A stretch of DNA of 7,507 nt from an uncultured Paracoccaceae bacterium (GCA_938038825.1 CALHST010000364.1:1-7507), one strand, 5' to 3'; counted from the first letter of the stretch, positions 1-6,706 are shown. Translations and numbers: made by a program. The notes: a model not told the origin generated them from the letters alone.

Positions 1-107
1 GACGCGGCCACGGCTCCGCCATAGCCTGAACCGACAATTAGAATATTGTGATCGCTTGGAGCCTTGGAAAAATCCTCCGAGATCCGCGGGGTCAATGCTT
101 TGGTCAT
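1..107 (-). CDS. FAD-dependent (GMC-type) oxidoreductase, N-terminal fragment
   Basis: Only the first 35 codons are inside the window; the gene runs off the left edge. The visible protein begins MTKALTPRISED and reaches a hydrophobic strand followed by the dinucleotide-binding motif IVGSGYGGAVAA (residues 24-35), the G-x-G-x-x-G/A Rossmann loop that binds the ADP part of FAD. The G-S-G-Y-G-G-A-V-A-A form is typical of cholesterol-oxidase-like and other GMC-family flavoproteins, which oxidise alcohols or sterols; the substrate cannot be told from this piece. There is no signal peptide before the motif, so a cytoplasmic enzyme is likely. The ATG (105-107) overlaps the stop of the upstream metallophosphoesterase gene as ATGA, and I see no good Shine-Dalgarno before it. 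This suggests translational coupling and a shared transcript. Other Rossmann FAD enzymes remain possible. Confidence 0.75.
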   Translation of the reverse strand, partial: MTKALTPRISEDFSKAPSDHNILIVGSGYGGAVAA

Positions 108-1558
108 GATGCGTTCGCCGATATGCTGTGATCAGGGTTTGTCCGGTCCAGTAAAATCTTTTGTCGCAGTTCATAGGCGGTTTTGACCGTATCCCGAAGG
201 TGGTCCCATTCGGGGCGGGACCCATCGAGCCAAGATTGCACAGATTGCGCAAAAGTGCGGGCATCTTCGCGATCCTCGGACAGAAGTTCGATCCGGGCGG
301 AGTGGACTATGCCATTTCTTGGTGTGTCAAAAAGCCGAACGGAAACAACGTTAAGGGCATCATCAATTAACACCATGGACACACCAGCAGCGTTGTCCAG
401 CCGCGGTCCATTTAGCACCCATCCTCCCGTATTATAGACTTTCACAGGATTGGGGCTTGCTGACGAAACCACCCGATCAGCAAAGGGTTTGTGAGTATGG
501 CCAAAGACAAACGTTAAATCATTCACCCGAAATGGTTTGTCAGGCTTGTCCGAAGTCTTTCGCAACTCTGCGTCGATCTGACTGCGCACAACGCCGTCTA
601 GATACCATGTCAACCCATCCCATCCGTCATCTGTCAATGTGTGAACAATTGCTGCGCGTTCGGAATCTGCAAAGGCTTCTAAAGTCGCATCAAAACCGGC
701 TTGGGTCATCCGATGCAGCAAGGCCTGAATCGTCATGTTGCCGCTCAAAGGCAGAAGTTCTGACAGGCGTTCTGCGATTTGGGCGCTCCATCCCGCGCTT
801 TTGGCGCGATAGCCGGTGACGGTTAATAGGGCTTGATAGATGTCATAAGCAGGGTCTTTTAATGCTGTTTCACCCAACGCAGTCCAGAAGAAATCGATCC
901 AACCTGCGTTCTCGGATGCGATTTCTTCGGCTGTTAGGAAGTGGCGGTTTTGACCGAGCAGAAAGTCCTGAAACCTGCTCATCAGACGATAAGGCTGTTC
1001 CACAAAATGTCCGTGATGCAAAAGGATCGCACGATCTCTGTTACCAATCCCGATGTTGGGGTACCGCAAGTCTACGCTTTCGAAACCAGCGGTCTTTGCA
1101 AGTCGTGTAAGCAGGCGGCTCTTGGCATCTTTTGTTTTACCGAAAGCTTTTGTGGTCTGGCGAAAACGAACGTCTTGGGTGTCAGATCTATCACTGTCAA
1201 TTCCGGCGATGAGAGTATCGGTTTCAAGTGAAAGACGCGCATCTGACCAAAGCGCGTGGTCATGATTGCCTGCCGTTGCAATAAGCTCATCATGAAGTTG
1301 CCCGCTTGCTCTGAGTGCTTCAAGATACCCATATGCTGACTGGGTCGCGTGGGCCCGGCTCGAAAATTGAAGATCCAACAAATCCCCAAGAACAATCAAT
1401 TGCGGCTTTGCAGATTGCTGGGACAAGAAAGCCGAAAAAGCCGCTGCAAAGGCCTGTGTCACGTCGCTGGTCTGGCGAAAATTGTCTGACGCTAGGTCGG
1501 TCAAAAGACTCATTTGCGCGCCAGCGTGCTGATCCGAAAGACAGATGTATTTCAGCAT
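104..1558 (-). CDS. Calcineurin-like metallophosphoesterase (484 aa)
   Basis: This is a predicted binuclear-metal phosphoesterase. The family hydrolyses phosphomonoesters, phosphodiesters or pyrophosphates; the substrate here is unknown. All signature blocks are present in order: D-x-H at D9-H11, GDLLD at 58-62, GNHDH at 97-101, HHGH at 181-184 and GHTH at 353-356, followed by NTGGW at 376-380. These supply the usual metal ligands, so the enzyme should be active. About 170 residues, mostly predicted helical, separate the HHGH and GHTH blocks. That makes it much longer than compact family members such as LpxH-type pyrophosphatases (about 240 aa) and gives it an extra domain of unknown role. 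There is no signal peptide or membrane segment. The ATG start at 1556-1558 is backed by a run of six G (1569-1574) 10 nt upstream. The stop overlaps the start of the flavin oxidoreductase gene. The first 41 residues recur in a short frame at 6258-6380. Confidence 0.88.
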   Translation of the reverse strand: MLKYICLSDQHAGAQMSLLTDLASDNFRQTSDVTQAFAAAFSAFLSQQSAKPQLIVLGDLLDLQFSSRAHATQSAYGYLEALRASGQLHDELIATAGNHDHALWSDARLSLETDTLIAGIDSDRSDTQDVRFRQTTKAFGKTKDAKSRLLTRLAKTAGFESVDLRYPNIGIGNRDRAILLHHGHFVEQPYRLMSRFQDFLLGQNRHFLTAEEIASENAGWIDFFWTALGETALKDPAYDIYQALLTVTGYRAKSAGWSAQIAERLSELLPLSGNMTIQALLHRMTQAGFDATLEAFADSERAAIVHTLTDDGWDGLTWYLDGVVRSQIDAELRKTSDKPDKPFRVNDLTFVFGHTHKPFADRVVSSASPNPVKVYNTGGWVLNGPRLDNAAGVSMVLIDDALNVVSVRLFDTPRNGIVHSARIELLSEDREDARTFAQSVQSWLDGSRPEWDHLRDTVKTAYELRQKILLDRTNPDHSISANAS

Positions 1559-1646
1559 GACAAAAGTTCCCCCCTTTCAAGGTGGCCAAGTTCAGTGTCA
1601 CTTGTCAACGGCAAGGCAAACGCCGTCGTTTGTTTCAATCGGATGA

Positions 1647-1674
1647 TTGCGCGCAGTGCAGGCACTCTGCGCAT
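1647..1674. repeat. Imperfect inverted repeat, possible operator
   Basis: TTGCGCGCAGTGC (1647-1659) is matched by the reverse complement of GCACTCTGCGCAT (1662-1674) at 10 of 13 positions, with 2 nt between the arms. It lies near the middle of the divergent intergenic region, where a regulator could act on both genes. With such a small gap it reads more naturally as a protein-binding dyad than as an RNA hairpin. No T-run follows it, so it is not a terminator. No known operator was recognised. Confidence 0.3.
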
Positions 1675-1790
1675 TGGAATATGCAAGACGGCGACGCGGC
1701 CTTATACTCAAGCCCAGTCCGTCTGAATTCACGCGGGACAATCAATGCAATAACCAGTAACCTAGAGATGAATTTGAGTGCGGCTTAGAG

Positions 1791-1820
1791 TTGAGAGCCA
1801 GATTTTAGTGATTGCATATT
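1791..1820 (+). promoter_or_regulatory. Candidate weak sigma70 promoter for the DUF2235 gene
   Basis: TTGAGA (1791-1796, 5 of 6 to TTGACA) is followed after 18 nt by CATATT (1815-1820, 4 of 6 to TATAAT). Transcription would begin near 1827, about 50 nt before the ATG at 1876. Such matches arise easily in a stretch this AT-rich, so this is only a candidate. Confidence 0.3.
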
Positions 1821-1875
1821 TCAGCTCGATAGCGCGCGTTAAGTGTCGTTTATTGAGGGTATTTAGAGGAACCAA

Positions 1876-3051
1876 ATGTCACGAAAATTGATAGTTTGCC
1901 TTGATGGAACTGGGAATGAGATTGAACAGAATGAGTCCAATATCTTACGGCTCTATAAATGTCTCAATCGCTCAGAGGATCAGCTTGTTTATTACCACCC
2001 CGGCGTTGGTACGTTGGATACACGCCCATTTTCGCGCATGTTTCTGACCAAACCTAAACTCTTATTGGGGTTGATTGCTGGATTTGGCCTTGAAACCAAC
2101 GTGCTACGGGCCTTCCAGTTTCTTTGTGAAAATTATCGCGACGGCGACCGGTTATACTTCTTTGGATATTCGCGCGGAGCATACACTGCGCGTGTGTTGG
2201 CCGGATTTATCAATGATTTTGGTCTTGTTTCTCCACAAGAATTTCACCTTATCGCGCCAGTCTTTCGGGCTTGGCGCCAGATTGGCGGTGATGATCCGCG
2301 AACAAAACATGCCAAATTGCGAATGCTTGAAAAGGCGTTTCAAATGCGTCATCCGCCGATCCGGTTTCTTGGCCTATGGGACACGGTCAGTTCCTTGATC
2401 CGTATCCGGCCTAGCAAGGGCACGATTGTGCAATTTGGCACGCATTCCAGTGTGGACAAGAACCCGTCTGTTGAGGCTGTGCGCCATGTGCTTGCCATCG
2501 ACGAAACCCGTCGTTTCTTTCGGCACCAGTTTTGGTCTGACGGGCAAAACTACTATGGCAACCGCTTCAAAAGAAAACAAAACCCACCACCACAAGACGT
2601 TAAGCAAGTTTGGTTTTCTGGAACACACACCGACGTTGCTGGAAGTTTGAATGAACCAGAAGCCGGTCTTTCAAAGATCACCATGCGGTGGATGCGTGAA
2701 GAGTTGGACGCGTTGGGCGAGGATCATCTTGATTTCCGGGATATCACTTATAATCGCTATGTTCTTGGTAAAGAGGACAAAGTGACAAAAAAGATGAATT
2801 TGGTGATCTCTAAACCGGATCCCTCTGCCCCATTGCACAGCCAGATGAAAAAAGGGTGGTTTGTGTTAGAGGGCTTCCCGCGATTGCGCCGTCGGTCGCG
2901 CTGGCCGGATCAGAAACATCTGTTTGGGTATTACTTACCACTTGGGCAGCCGCGCTATATCCCGCCAAATTCAGTGATCCATCCAACAGCCTTAGAAAGG
3001 CGAGACAATTCATCAAACGATTATGACCCACCTAACCTCAAAGATTTTTGA
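1876..3051 (+). CDS. DUF2235 alpha/beta-hydrolase, Tle1-like lipase/esterase family (391 aa)
   Basis: The protein carries the DUF2235 hallmarks in order: LIVCLDGTGN (residues 5-14), the nucleophile elbow GYSRGAYTAR (97-106) with Ser99, FLGLWDTVSS (164-173) with Asp169, and WFSGTHTDVAG (247-257) with His251. Ser99-Asp169-His251 matches the triad layout of Tle1 phospholipase effectors, which belong to this family, so an intact serine hydrolase acting on lipid or another ester is likely. There is no signal peptide. A short hydrophobic stretch (62-72) is usual in the family and is not a convincing membrane anchor. AGAGGA (1865-1870) sits 5 nt before the ATG and fixes the start. No VgrG, PAAR or immunity gene is next to it, which argues against a secreted T6SS effector here; a housekeeping or locus-specific hydrolase fits better. 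It converges on the cyclase gene with 62 bp between the two stops. The natural substrate is unknown. Confidence 0.87.
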   Translation: MSRKLIVCLDGTGNEIEQNESNILRLYKCLNRSEDQLVYYHPGVGTLDTRPFSRMFLTKPKLLLGLIAGFGLETNVLRAFQFLCENYRDGDRLYFFGYSRGAYTARVLAGFINDFGLVSPQEFHLIAPVFRAWRQIGGDDPRTKHAKLRMLEKAFQMRHPPIRFLGLWDTVSSLIRIRPSKGTIVQFGTHSSVDKNPSVEAVRHVLAIDETRRFFRHQFWSDGQNYYGNRFKRKQNPPPQDVKQVWFSGTHTDVAGSLNEPEAGLSKITMRWMREELDALGEDHLDFRDITYNRYVLGKEDKVTKKMNLVISKPDPSAPLHSQMKKGWFVLEGFPRLRRRSRWPDQKHLFGYYLPLGQPRYIPPNSVIHPTALERRDNSSNDYDPPNLKDF

Positions 3052-3058
3052 TGCTTAG

Positions 3059-3078
3059 ATATTGTGTCCGCGCAATAT
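3059..3078. terminator. Hairpin between convergent genes, possible weak bidirectional terminator
   Basis: The arms ATATTGTG (3059-3066) and CGCAATAT (3071-3078) can form an 8-bp stem with one T-G wobble around the loop TCCG, which fits the stable UNCG tetraloop class. It lies in the 62-bp gap between the stops of the DUF2235 and cyclase genes, where a two-way terminator would be expected. Neither side has a T-run directly after the stem; on the plus strand the nearest is TTTTT at 3089-3093. Termination would therefore be inefficient or factor-assisted. Confidence 0.4.
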
Positions 3079-3113
3079 GTGACCGGGATTTTTGGCAGTG
3101 TTCAGATCGTCAT

Positions 3114-6100
3114 CTAAAGGGTCTCTAAGGCGCGTTGAGCGCGGTTGACAAGGAGCGTGAATTCCTCTGCCACGGCAATGGCCAATCCTGTTTCCAAATG
3201 CTCTCTTGCTGCCAAGGTCTGCTTACGAGAAGCAGCAATCAGACCTAACCCGATATGCGCGCGCGCGAAATTGACGCCTGTTTTTTCAGGGTCCACATCA
3301 ATGATCTGTTGTAGATCAACGATTGCCATACGCTTGGCCGTCAATTTCAGGCGAATGAACGTCGCAATATCCGCGAGGTTTGGTCGTGGTCTGGGGAATT
3401 TGGGGCGGTCAGGTGGGGCTTCGGCGTCAGGATCAATCAGGCCCGCGACTGCCAAAAGAAACTCTGCCCGTGTTAAGTGGATTTGACGGATCACATTGAC
3501 GTTCTGTTTCTGCAGGTAGGCGTCCCGCAGTTGGTTTAATCGGCTCCACGCATATGTCAGCCGACTGTTTTTCAAATCGAAAATAAGGCCGACCCACATA
3601 TAGGCATGGATAAGGTTATAGTCCTCGAGCCCTTTCGAGATTGCGATCATCTTCTCAATTTTGGGATGCACATCGTCCGGGTGCTTTGTGAAGATCTCGA
3701 CAAAGCGCTGGATCCCAATGATAACATTGCTGTCCGTAGTGTTTGGCAAGAAATCTTCCTGGGCACGGTCGATATAGATGCCAGCTGTTTCTGGATCTCC
3801 GACGGCGCTGAAAATATGCGCTCGGGCAGAGTTTGCATAGCCACGCGCCCGGCGATCCTGAAATTCATCAGACATGGTTTCCAAGGCGTCGACGGCTTCT
3901 AGTGATCTGTTCAAGCGTCCGCAGCCGCGGTAGCTGGCAATGATGATGTACAACGCTGTCAGGTGCAGATGGCGATCTTCAAAGGCCATTGCGACAGGGA
4001 TCACTTCGCGGCAAAGACGTCGTGCCTCCGAAGCGGTCTCCCAGCTGGTTTCATCATAGACTCTGGCCAAGTTGGTTTTGGCCCATGCGGCCCCATAGGC
4101 ATCGCCGTTGGATTGAGCGTCTGCAATGGTGTCCACCAGCAAGTCACGCGCCCCAGCATAATCCCGCGCGCCGGTTTGGGCCAGCGCGATAAGTGCATAG
4201 GCGATGCTTCGATCTGGCGTATAGCTGCTGTTGGCCAGTCTGGCGCGCATTGATCCAGAAAACCGCATAATACGGCCGTAGTTACCGGTGATTGAAAGCG
4301 TGCGCGTCCACAGCATTGCAAGTTTGGCAAAGCCTTCATCGGTAAGCGCATCTGGCTGGGCCTCTGCGATCTCAAACGCCTGATGAAGTAGTCTGTCGGT
4401 CAAAAGCAAATCGTAAGCCTGCAGCGCTTCTTGGCCTGCTTGGACAAGCGTCGGCGCGGCCTTCTTTGGTTGATCCGCTTTCACATAGTGATTGGCCAAA
4501 TTGGCAAACCCGCTTCTGGGCTGCTGCTCTGCGATGGCATTTGCAATACTCAAATGAATGTCTTTGCGCTGTTTTGTCAGCAAACCAATATAAACCGCTT
4601 CGCGGATCAACGCGTGAGAGAACCGCCCTGTAGTCTCATCAAGTTTGGTGATTATACCTTCAAAGGCCTCAATATCTGGAAGAGGGGTGTTTGATGCGGC
4701 TTTCAGTAAGTTCAGGTCAAAGTCCCGCCCGATGGCAGACGCGACCTGAAGGACCGTCTTTTGGTTTGTATCAAGACGATCGACGCGGCTCAGGACGAGT
4801 TGTTGCAGATTGCCGGACAAAATGACTTCGCCACCGGTTTCAAGCACAAGACCATCTTGGGTTTCTTGCAGCTGATCGCTGGAACGGAGTGCAAAGGTAA
4901 GCTCTTCTGCAATAAGGGGGATGCCTTCCGCCTTTTGAACCAAAAGATCAGTGAGGGCAGGGGACAGAGGGTGCGCGCTGAGGTGCGCAACAAGTGCAGC
5001 GATACCAACATTGTCCAACGGGGTCAGTGCGATGTGTTTGATCTGGCTTGTCAGCAGATCTTCCTTCACATCACGCGTCGTCGCGATAAGCGGAACTTCG
5101 GCCCGGGACAGTTCCTTGAGCGTGTCGAGCGATGTTCCATCAGCCCAGTGGATGTCTTCGAACACGAAAACATGGGGCTTTTGGCGCGCAACTGCGGCGA
5201 AAAGTTGGGTCAGAAAGACGCGATTGTGCAAAATGCGCCCAACCGGGTCTTTTTCTTCGGATCTTGGGGAGCAGAACCGGTTGATGCCTTCATCAGAACA
5301 GCTCTCGGGATAGGCGGTTTGGATCGCATTAAGCTGATCGCGTACTGGCGTTCCCGGTCCCAATTCGCTGAGGCCCAGAAGGATGGGTTCGAACGGGGCA
5401 AAGGGGCGCGCAGTTTTGTCGGGCGCGCATTGTCCCGTCAGGGCTATTCGGATGGGATCGAGATTATTTAAAACCTCATGTAAAAGCCGAGACTTTCCAA
5501 TGCCTGCGGTGCCCGAAATCAGCAGGCTGCTTTGCGCGCTGTTGCTGTCAAAGGTTGCCAATGCAATCTTCAGCTCATCTGTGCGGCTGACCAATGGATG
5601 GGTGCTTCGGTTTTGGGTGCCTTCAAACCGTGTCGCAGTTTGGATGATTTTTTGAAGTTCGTGAACCACGATTGGTTTATCGAAGCCTTTGAGCCGTACC
5701 TCTTCGCGATTTGTGACTTGGATCCCGCCAAGCGCTTCTTTGTGGATGTTGTCGGTGAGTAGGATTGTGTTTGGCATTGAAAGACTTTGCACCCGCGCGG
5801 CCATATTGACGGCATCGCCAACGACTTTGACGGTTGAGTCCGTGACCTGCACAATCATCACATTGCCCCCCGCGATGCCGATGCGGACCTGAGGCGGTGT
5901 TCCAAACTTGTCTTGATGTGGCGCGGATTGGGCCGCCAACGATGCGATGATCCGCTTGGCAGCCCGACAGGCCTGAAGCGGAGCATTTTCTAAGGCCGTC
6001 GGCGCCCCAAAAGTCGCCAAAATGCCGTCGCCCGCCGTGTCAACAACATGCCCCCCAGTGGCCATGATACTGTGTTTCGCGATATCCAAGACAGATTGCA

Positions 6101-6212
6101 GAAGATCGAAGGCTGTTTCTTCTCCTAAGCGTTGGGTCAGTTCCGTGAACCCAACGATGTCCATCGACATCACTGATGACCACCGTCGTTCCCCTTGTTG
6201 AATCGCGTCCAT
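3114..6212 (-). CDS. Class III nucleotide cyclase fused to a STAND-like AAA ATPase and TPR-like tail (1032 aa)
   Basis: This is a large soluble signalling protein. Residues 10-190 form a class III cyclase domain: MSMDIVGFT with metal ligand Asp18, DTAGDGILATFGAP with metal ligand Asp62, and VVGDAVNMAAR with Asn136 and Arg140, the usual transition-state residues. The domain ends with RLKGFDKPIVVHEL. Residues 205-440 form an AAA/NTPase module with Walker A GTAGIGKS (234-241) and Walker B VFVFEDIHWAD (348-358). Residues from about 560 to 1032 are Ala/Leu-rich paired helices, read as TPR-like. The family is common in bacteria, and the ATPase-TPR part is thought to sense a partner and control the cyclase. 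The base-selecting Lys is replaced by Asp58 and its partner position (Asp/Thr in typical members) by Lys129, so the product (cAMP, cGMP or another cNMP) is not certain. There are no membrane segments. The ATG is preceded by AAGGG 7 nt upstream. The gene lies 15 nt downstream of a short phosphoesterase-like frame. Confidence 0.9.
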   Translation of the reverse strand: MDAIQQGERRWSSVMSMDIVGFTELTQRLGEETAFDLLQSVLDIAKHSIMATGGHVVDTAGDGILATFGAPTALENAPLQACRAAKRIIASLAAQSAPHQDKFGTPPQVRIGIAGGNVMIVQVTDSTVKVVGDAVNMAARVQSLSMPNTILLTDNIHKEALGGIQVTNREEVRLKGFDKPIVVHELQKIIQTATRFEGTQNRSTHPLVSRTDELKIALATFDSNSAQSSLLISGTAGIGKSRLLHEVLNNLDPIRIALTGQCAPDKTARPFAPFEPILLGLSELGPGTPVRDQLNAIQTAYPESCSDEGINRFCSPRSEEKDPVGRILHNRVFLTQLFAAVARQKPHVFVFEDIHWADGTSLDTLKELSRAEVPLIATTRDVKEDLLTSQIKHIALTPLDNVGIAALVAHLSAHPLSPALTDLLVQKAEGIPLIAEELTFALRSSDQLQETQDGLVLETGGEVILSGNLQQLVLSRVDRLDTNQKTVLQVASAIGRDFDLNLLKAASNTPLPDIEAFEGIITKLDETTGRFSHALIREAVYIGLLTKQRKDIHLSIANAIAEQQPRSGFANLANHYVKADQPKKAAPTLVQAGQEALQAYDLLLTDRLLHQAFEIAEAQPDALTDEGFAKLAMLWTRTLSITGNYGRIMRFSGSMRARLANSSYTPDRSIAYALIALAQTGARDYAGARDLLVDTIADAQSNGDAYGAAWAKTNLARVYDETSWETASEARRLCREVIPVAMAFEDRHLHLTALYIIIASYRGCGRLNRSLEAVDALETMSDEFQDRRARGYANSARAHIFSAVGDPETAGIYIDRAQEDFLPNTTDSNVIIGIQRFVEIFTKHPDDVHPKIEKMIAISKGLEDYNLIHAYMWVGLIFDLKNSRLTYAWSRLNQLRDAYLQKQNVNVIRQIHLTRAEFLLAVAGLIDPDAEAPPDRPKFPRPRPNLADIATFIRLKLTAKRMAIVDLQQIIDVDPEKTGVNFARAHIGLGLIAASRKQTLAAREHLETGLAIAVAEEFTLLVNRAQRALETL

Positions 6213-6227
6213 CCCGTTGCCCTTAAT

Positions 6228-6380
6228 TTATGGGTCAAAACGGGGAGGCGGTTCATTGAAAACTGTCCCAAAAACAGCAATACGTTTGCTTATGTTGCGA
6301 AACATGTTCCGCGCAAGCTCTGACAAACAGCGCATTCTGGCGCCGATGTTTTGGTCCGAGAAGCAAATGTATTTCAGCAT
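6228..6380 (-). pseudogene. Truncated second copy of the metallophosphoesterase N-terminus (50 codons)
   Basis: An ATG-started frame of 50 codons ends in TAA 15 nt before the cyclase start. It begins MLKYICFSDQNIGARM and aligns without gaps to residues 1-41 of the phosphoesterase encoded at 104-1558, with 18 of the first 31 residues identical plus two later Phe (37 and 41). After residue 41 the likeness stops. The remaining blocks (GDxxD, GNHD, GH, GHTH) are absent, and the metal-binding His11 is Asn, so it cannot be an active phosphoesterase. The start context is also shared: a GGGGAAACTT Shine-Dalgarno-like stretch precedes the ATG, much like GGGGGGAACTTTT at the full-length gene. It is most simply the remnant of a tandem or transposed paralogue cut off by the cyclase gene. 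It may still be translated as a leader peptide for the cyclase. Confidence 0.72.
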
Positions 6381-6403
6381 GATAATGAAGTTTCCCCGGC
6401 GTC

Positions 6404-6432
6404 AGCATGTGCGCGAGGACGAGCCATGTCAA
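6404..6432 (-). promoter_or_regulatory. Candidate promoter for the phosphoesterase remnant and cyclase
   Basis: On the minus strand a perfect -35 TTGACA (6427-6432) is followed after exactly 17 nt by CATGCT (6404-6409), a weak -10 matching 3 of 6. Transcription would start near 6397, about 17 nt before the remnant's ATG, and would continue into the cyclase gene. The full-length phosphoesterase also has TTGACA, 50 nt before its ATG compared with 52 nt here, which suggests this element was duplicated with the coding start. Confidence 0.42.
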
Positions 6433-6693
6433 TATCCGCGAACTTGGGTCAGGTTGGCGTGCGCGAGGGATTTTGTTCCCACATAGACCGCATTTGTGAC
6501 GGGCGTCACCGAAATCAACCTCTGACTGAAATACGACGTTTGGATAGATACGCGCAAAAGGTCGGTATTTTATGTCTTTCAGTTTGATCCCCAAAGGACG
6601 TCCGTCACTTAGTCGAATGTGTGATGCACAGACGTCTTTAAGGTCAGCGGCGACGACAAACCTCCGCTTGGTGCCTTGATGATTGCGGATCCT
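6433..6693 (-). pseudogene. Coding-like frame without an ATG, contains a CxxC motif (unidentified)
   Basis: A minus-strand frame is open from a TAG at 6694-6696 and reads like protein for about 87 codons: acidic, basic and aromatic residues alternate, first codon positions are mostly purines, and it includes RRFVVAADLKDV, RPLGIKLKDIKY and DARHKCGLCGN. The two Cys of CGLC are encoded at 6490-6492 and 6481-6483 and could bind metal. There is no ATG; the first usable start is TTG at 6592-6594. The same frame continues into the phosphoesterase remnant but in the wrong register there, so any real coding must end before about 6432. I do not recognise the family. It may be the tail of a lost gene, or chance. 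Confidence 0.27.
6495..6510. promoter_or_regulatory. CRP-like dyad TGTGA-N6-TCACC
   Basis: TGTGACGGGCGTCACC differs from the CRP consensus TGTGA-N6-TCACA only at the last base. Its core GTGACG-GG-CGTCAC (6496-6509) is a perfect 6-bp inverted repeat. It lies about 105 bp upstream of the inferred start of transcription toward the cyclase and about 240 bp upstream of the P-47-like gene. The site overlaps the coding-like frame at 6433-6693, so it could be accidental, and alphaproteobacterial CRP homologues do not all use this exact consensus. Confidence 0.38.
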
Positions 6694-6706
6694 CTAAACC
6701 ATCAAG
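6675..6706. repeat. Perfect 7-bp inverted repeat with 18-nt loop
   Basis: CTTGATG (6675-6681) pairs perfectly with CATCAAG (6700-6706). The 18-nt spacer is too long for a tight terminator hairpin and no T-run follows. It ends 40 bp before the P-47-like gene, so an operator role or a leader hairpin is possible. No clear -35/-10 pair for that gene was found around it. Confidence 0.25.

Larger units (their letters stand above)
1559..1875. other. Divergent intergenic region between phosphoesterase and DUF2235 genes
   Basis: These 317 bp separate two genes read outward, so they must carry the promoters for both. On the minus strand a perfect TTGACA (1603-1608) lies 50 nt upstream of the phosphoesterase ATG. 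The hexamer 17 nt after it (CCACCT, 1580-1585) is a poor -10, so the promoter call is weak. On the plus strand a weak sigma70-like pair is listed separately, as is an imperfect inverted repeat at 1647-1674. A GTG-started frame (1582-1788) crosses the region, but it has no Shine-Dalgarno and resembles nothing I recognise, so I leave it as noncoding. Confidence 0.6.

Noticed and set aside
1582..1788. 68-codon plus-strand frame in the divergent intergenic region
   Set aside because: It starts with GTG, has no Shine-Dalgarno, overlaps the expected phosphoesterase promoter and has no recognisable motif.
3257..3267. Alternating GC run
   Set aside because: Short, within coding sequence and explained by Ala/Arg codons of the cyclase tail; no evidence of slippage or Z-DNA function.
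4761..5471. 236-codon plus-strand open frame inside the cyclase gene
   Set aside because: It lies wholly antisense to the AAA ATPase part of the cyclase protein, which has clear motifs; the long frame follows from the host gene's codon pattern. It lacks recognisable motifs.
6409..6468. Direct repeat GTGCGCGAGG at 6409-6418 and 6459-6468
   Set aside because: Ten bases with exactly 50-bp spacing, but only two copies and no target-site or array context; likely chance.
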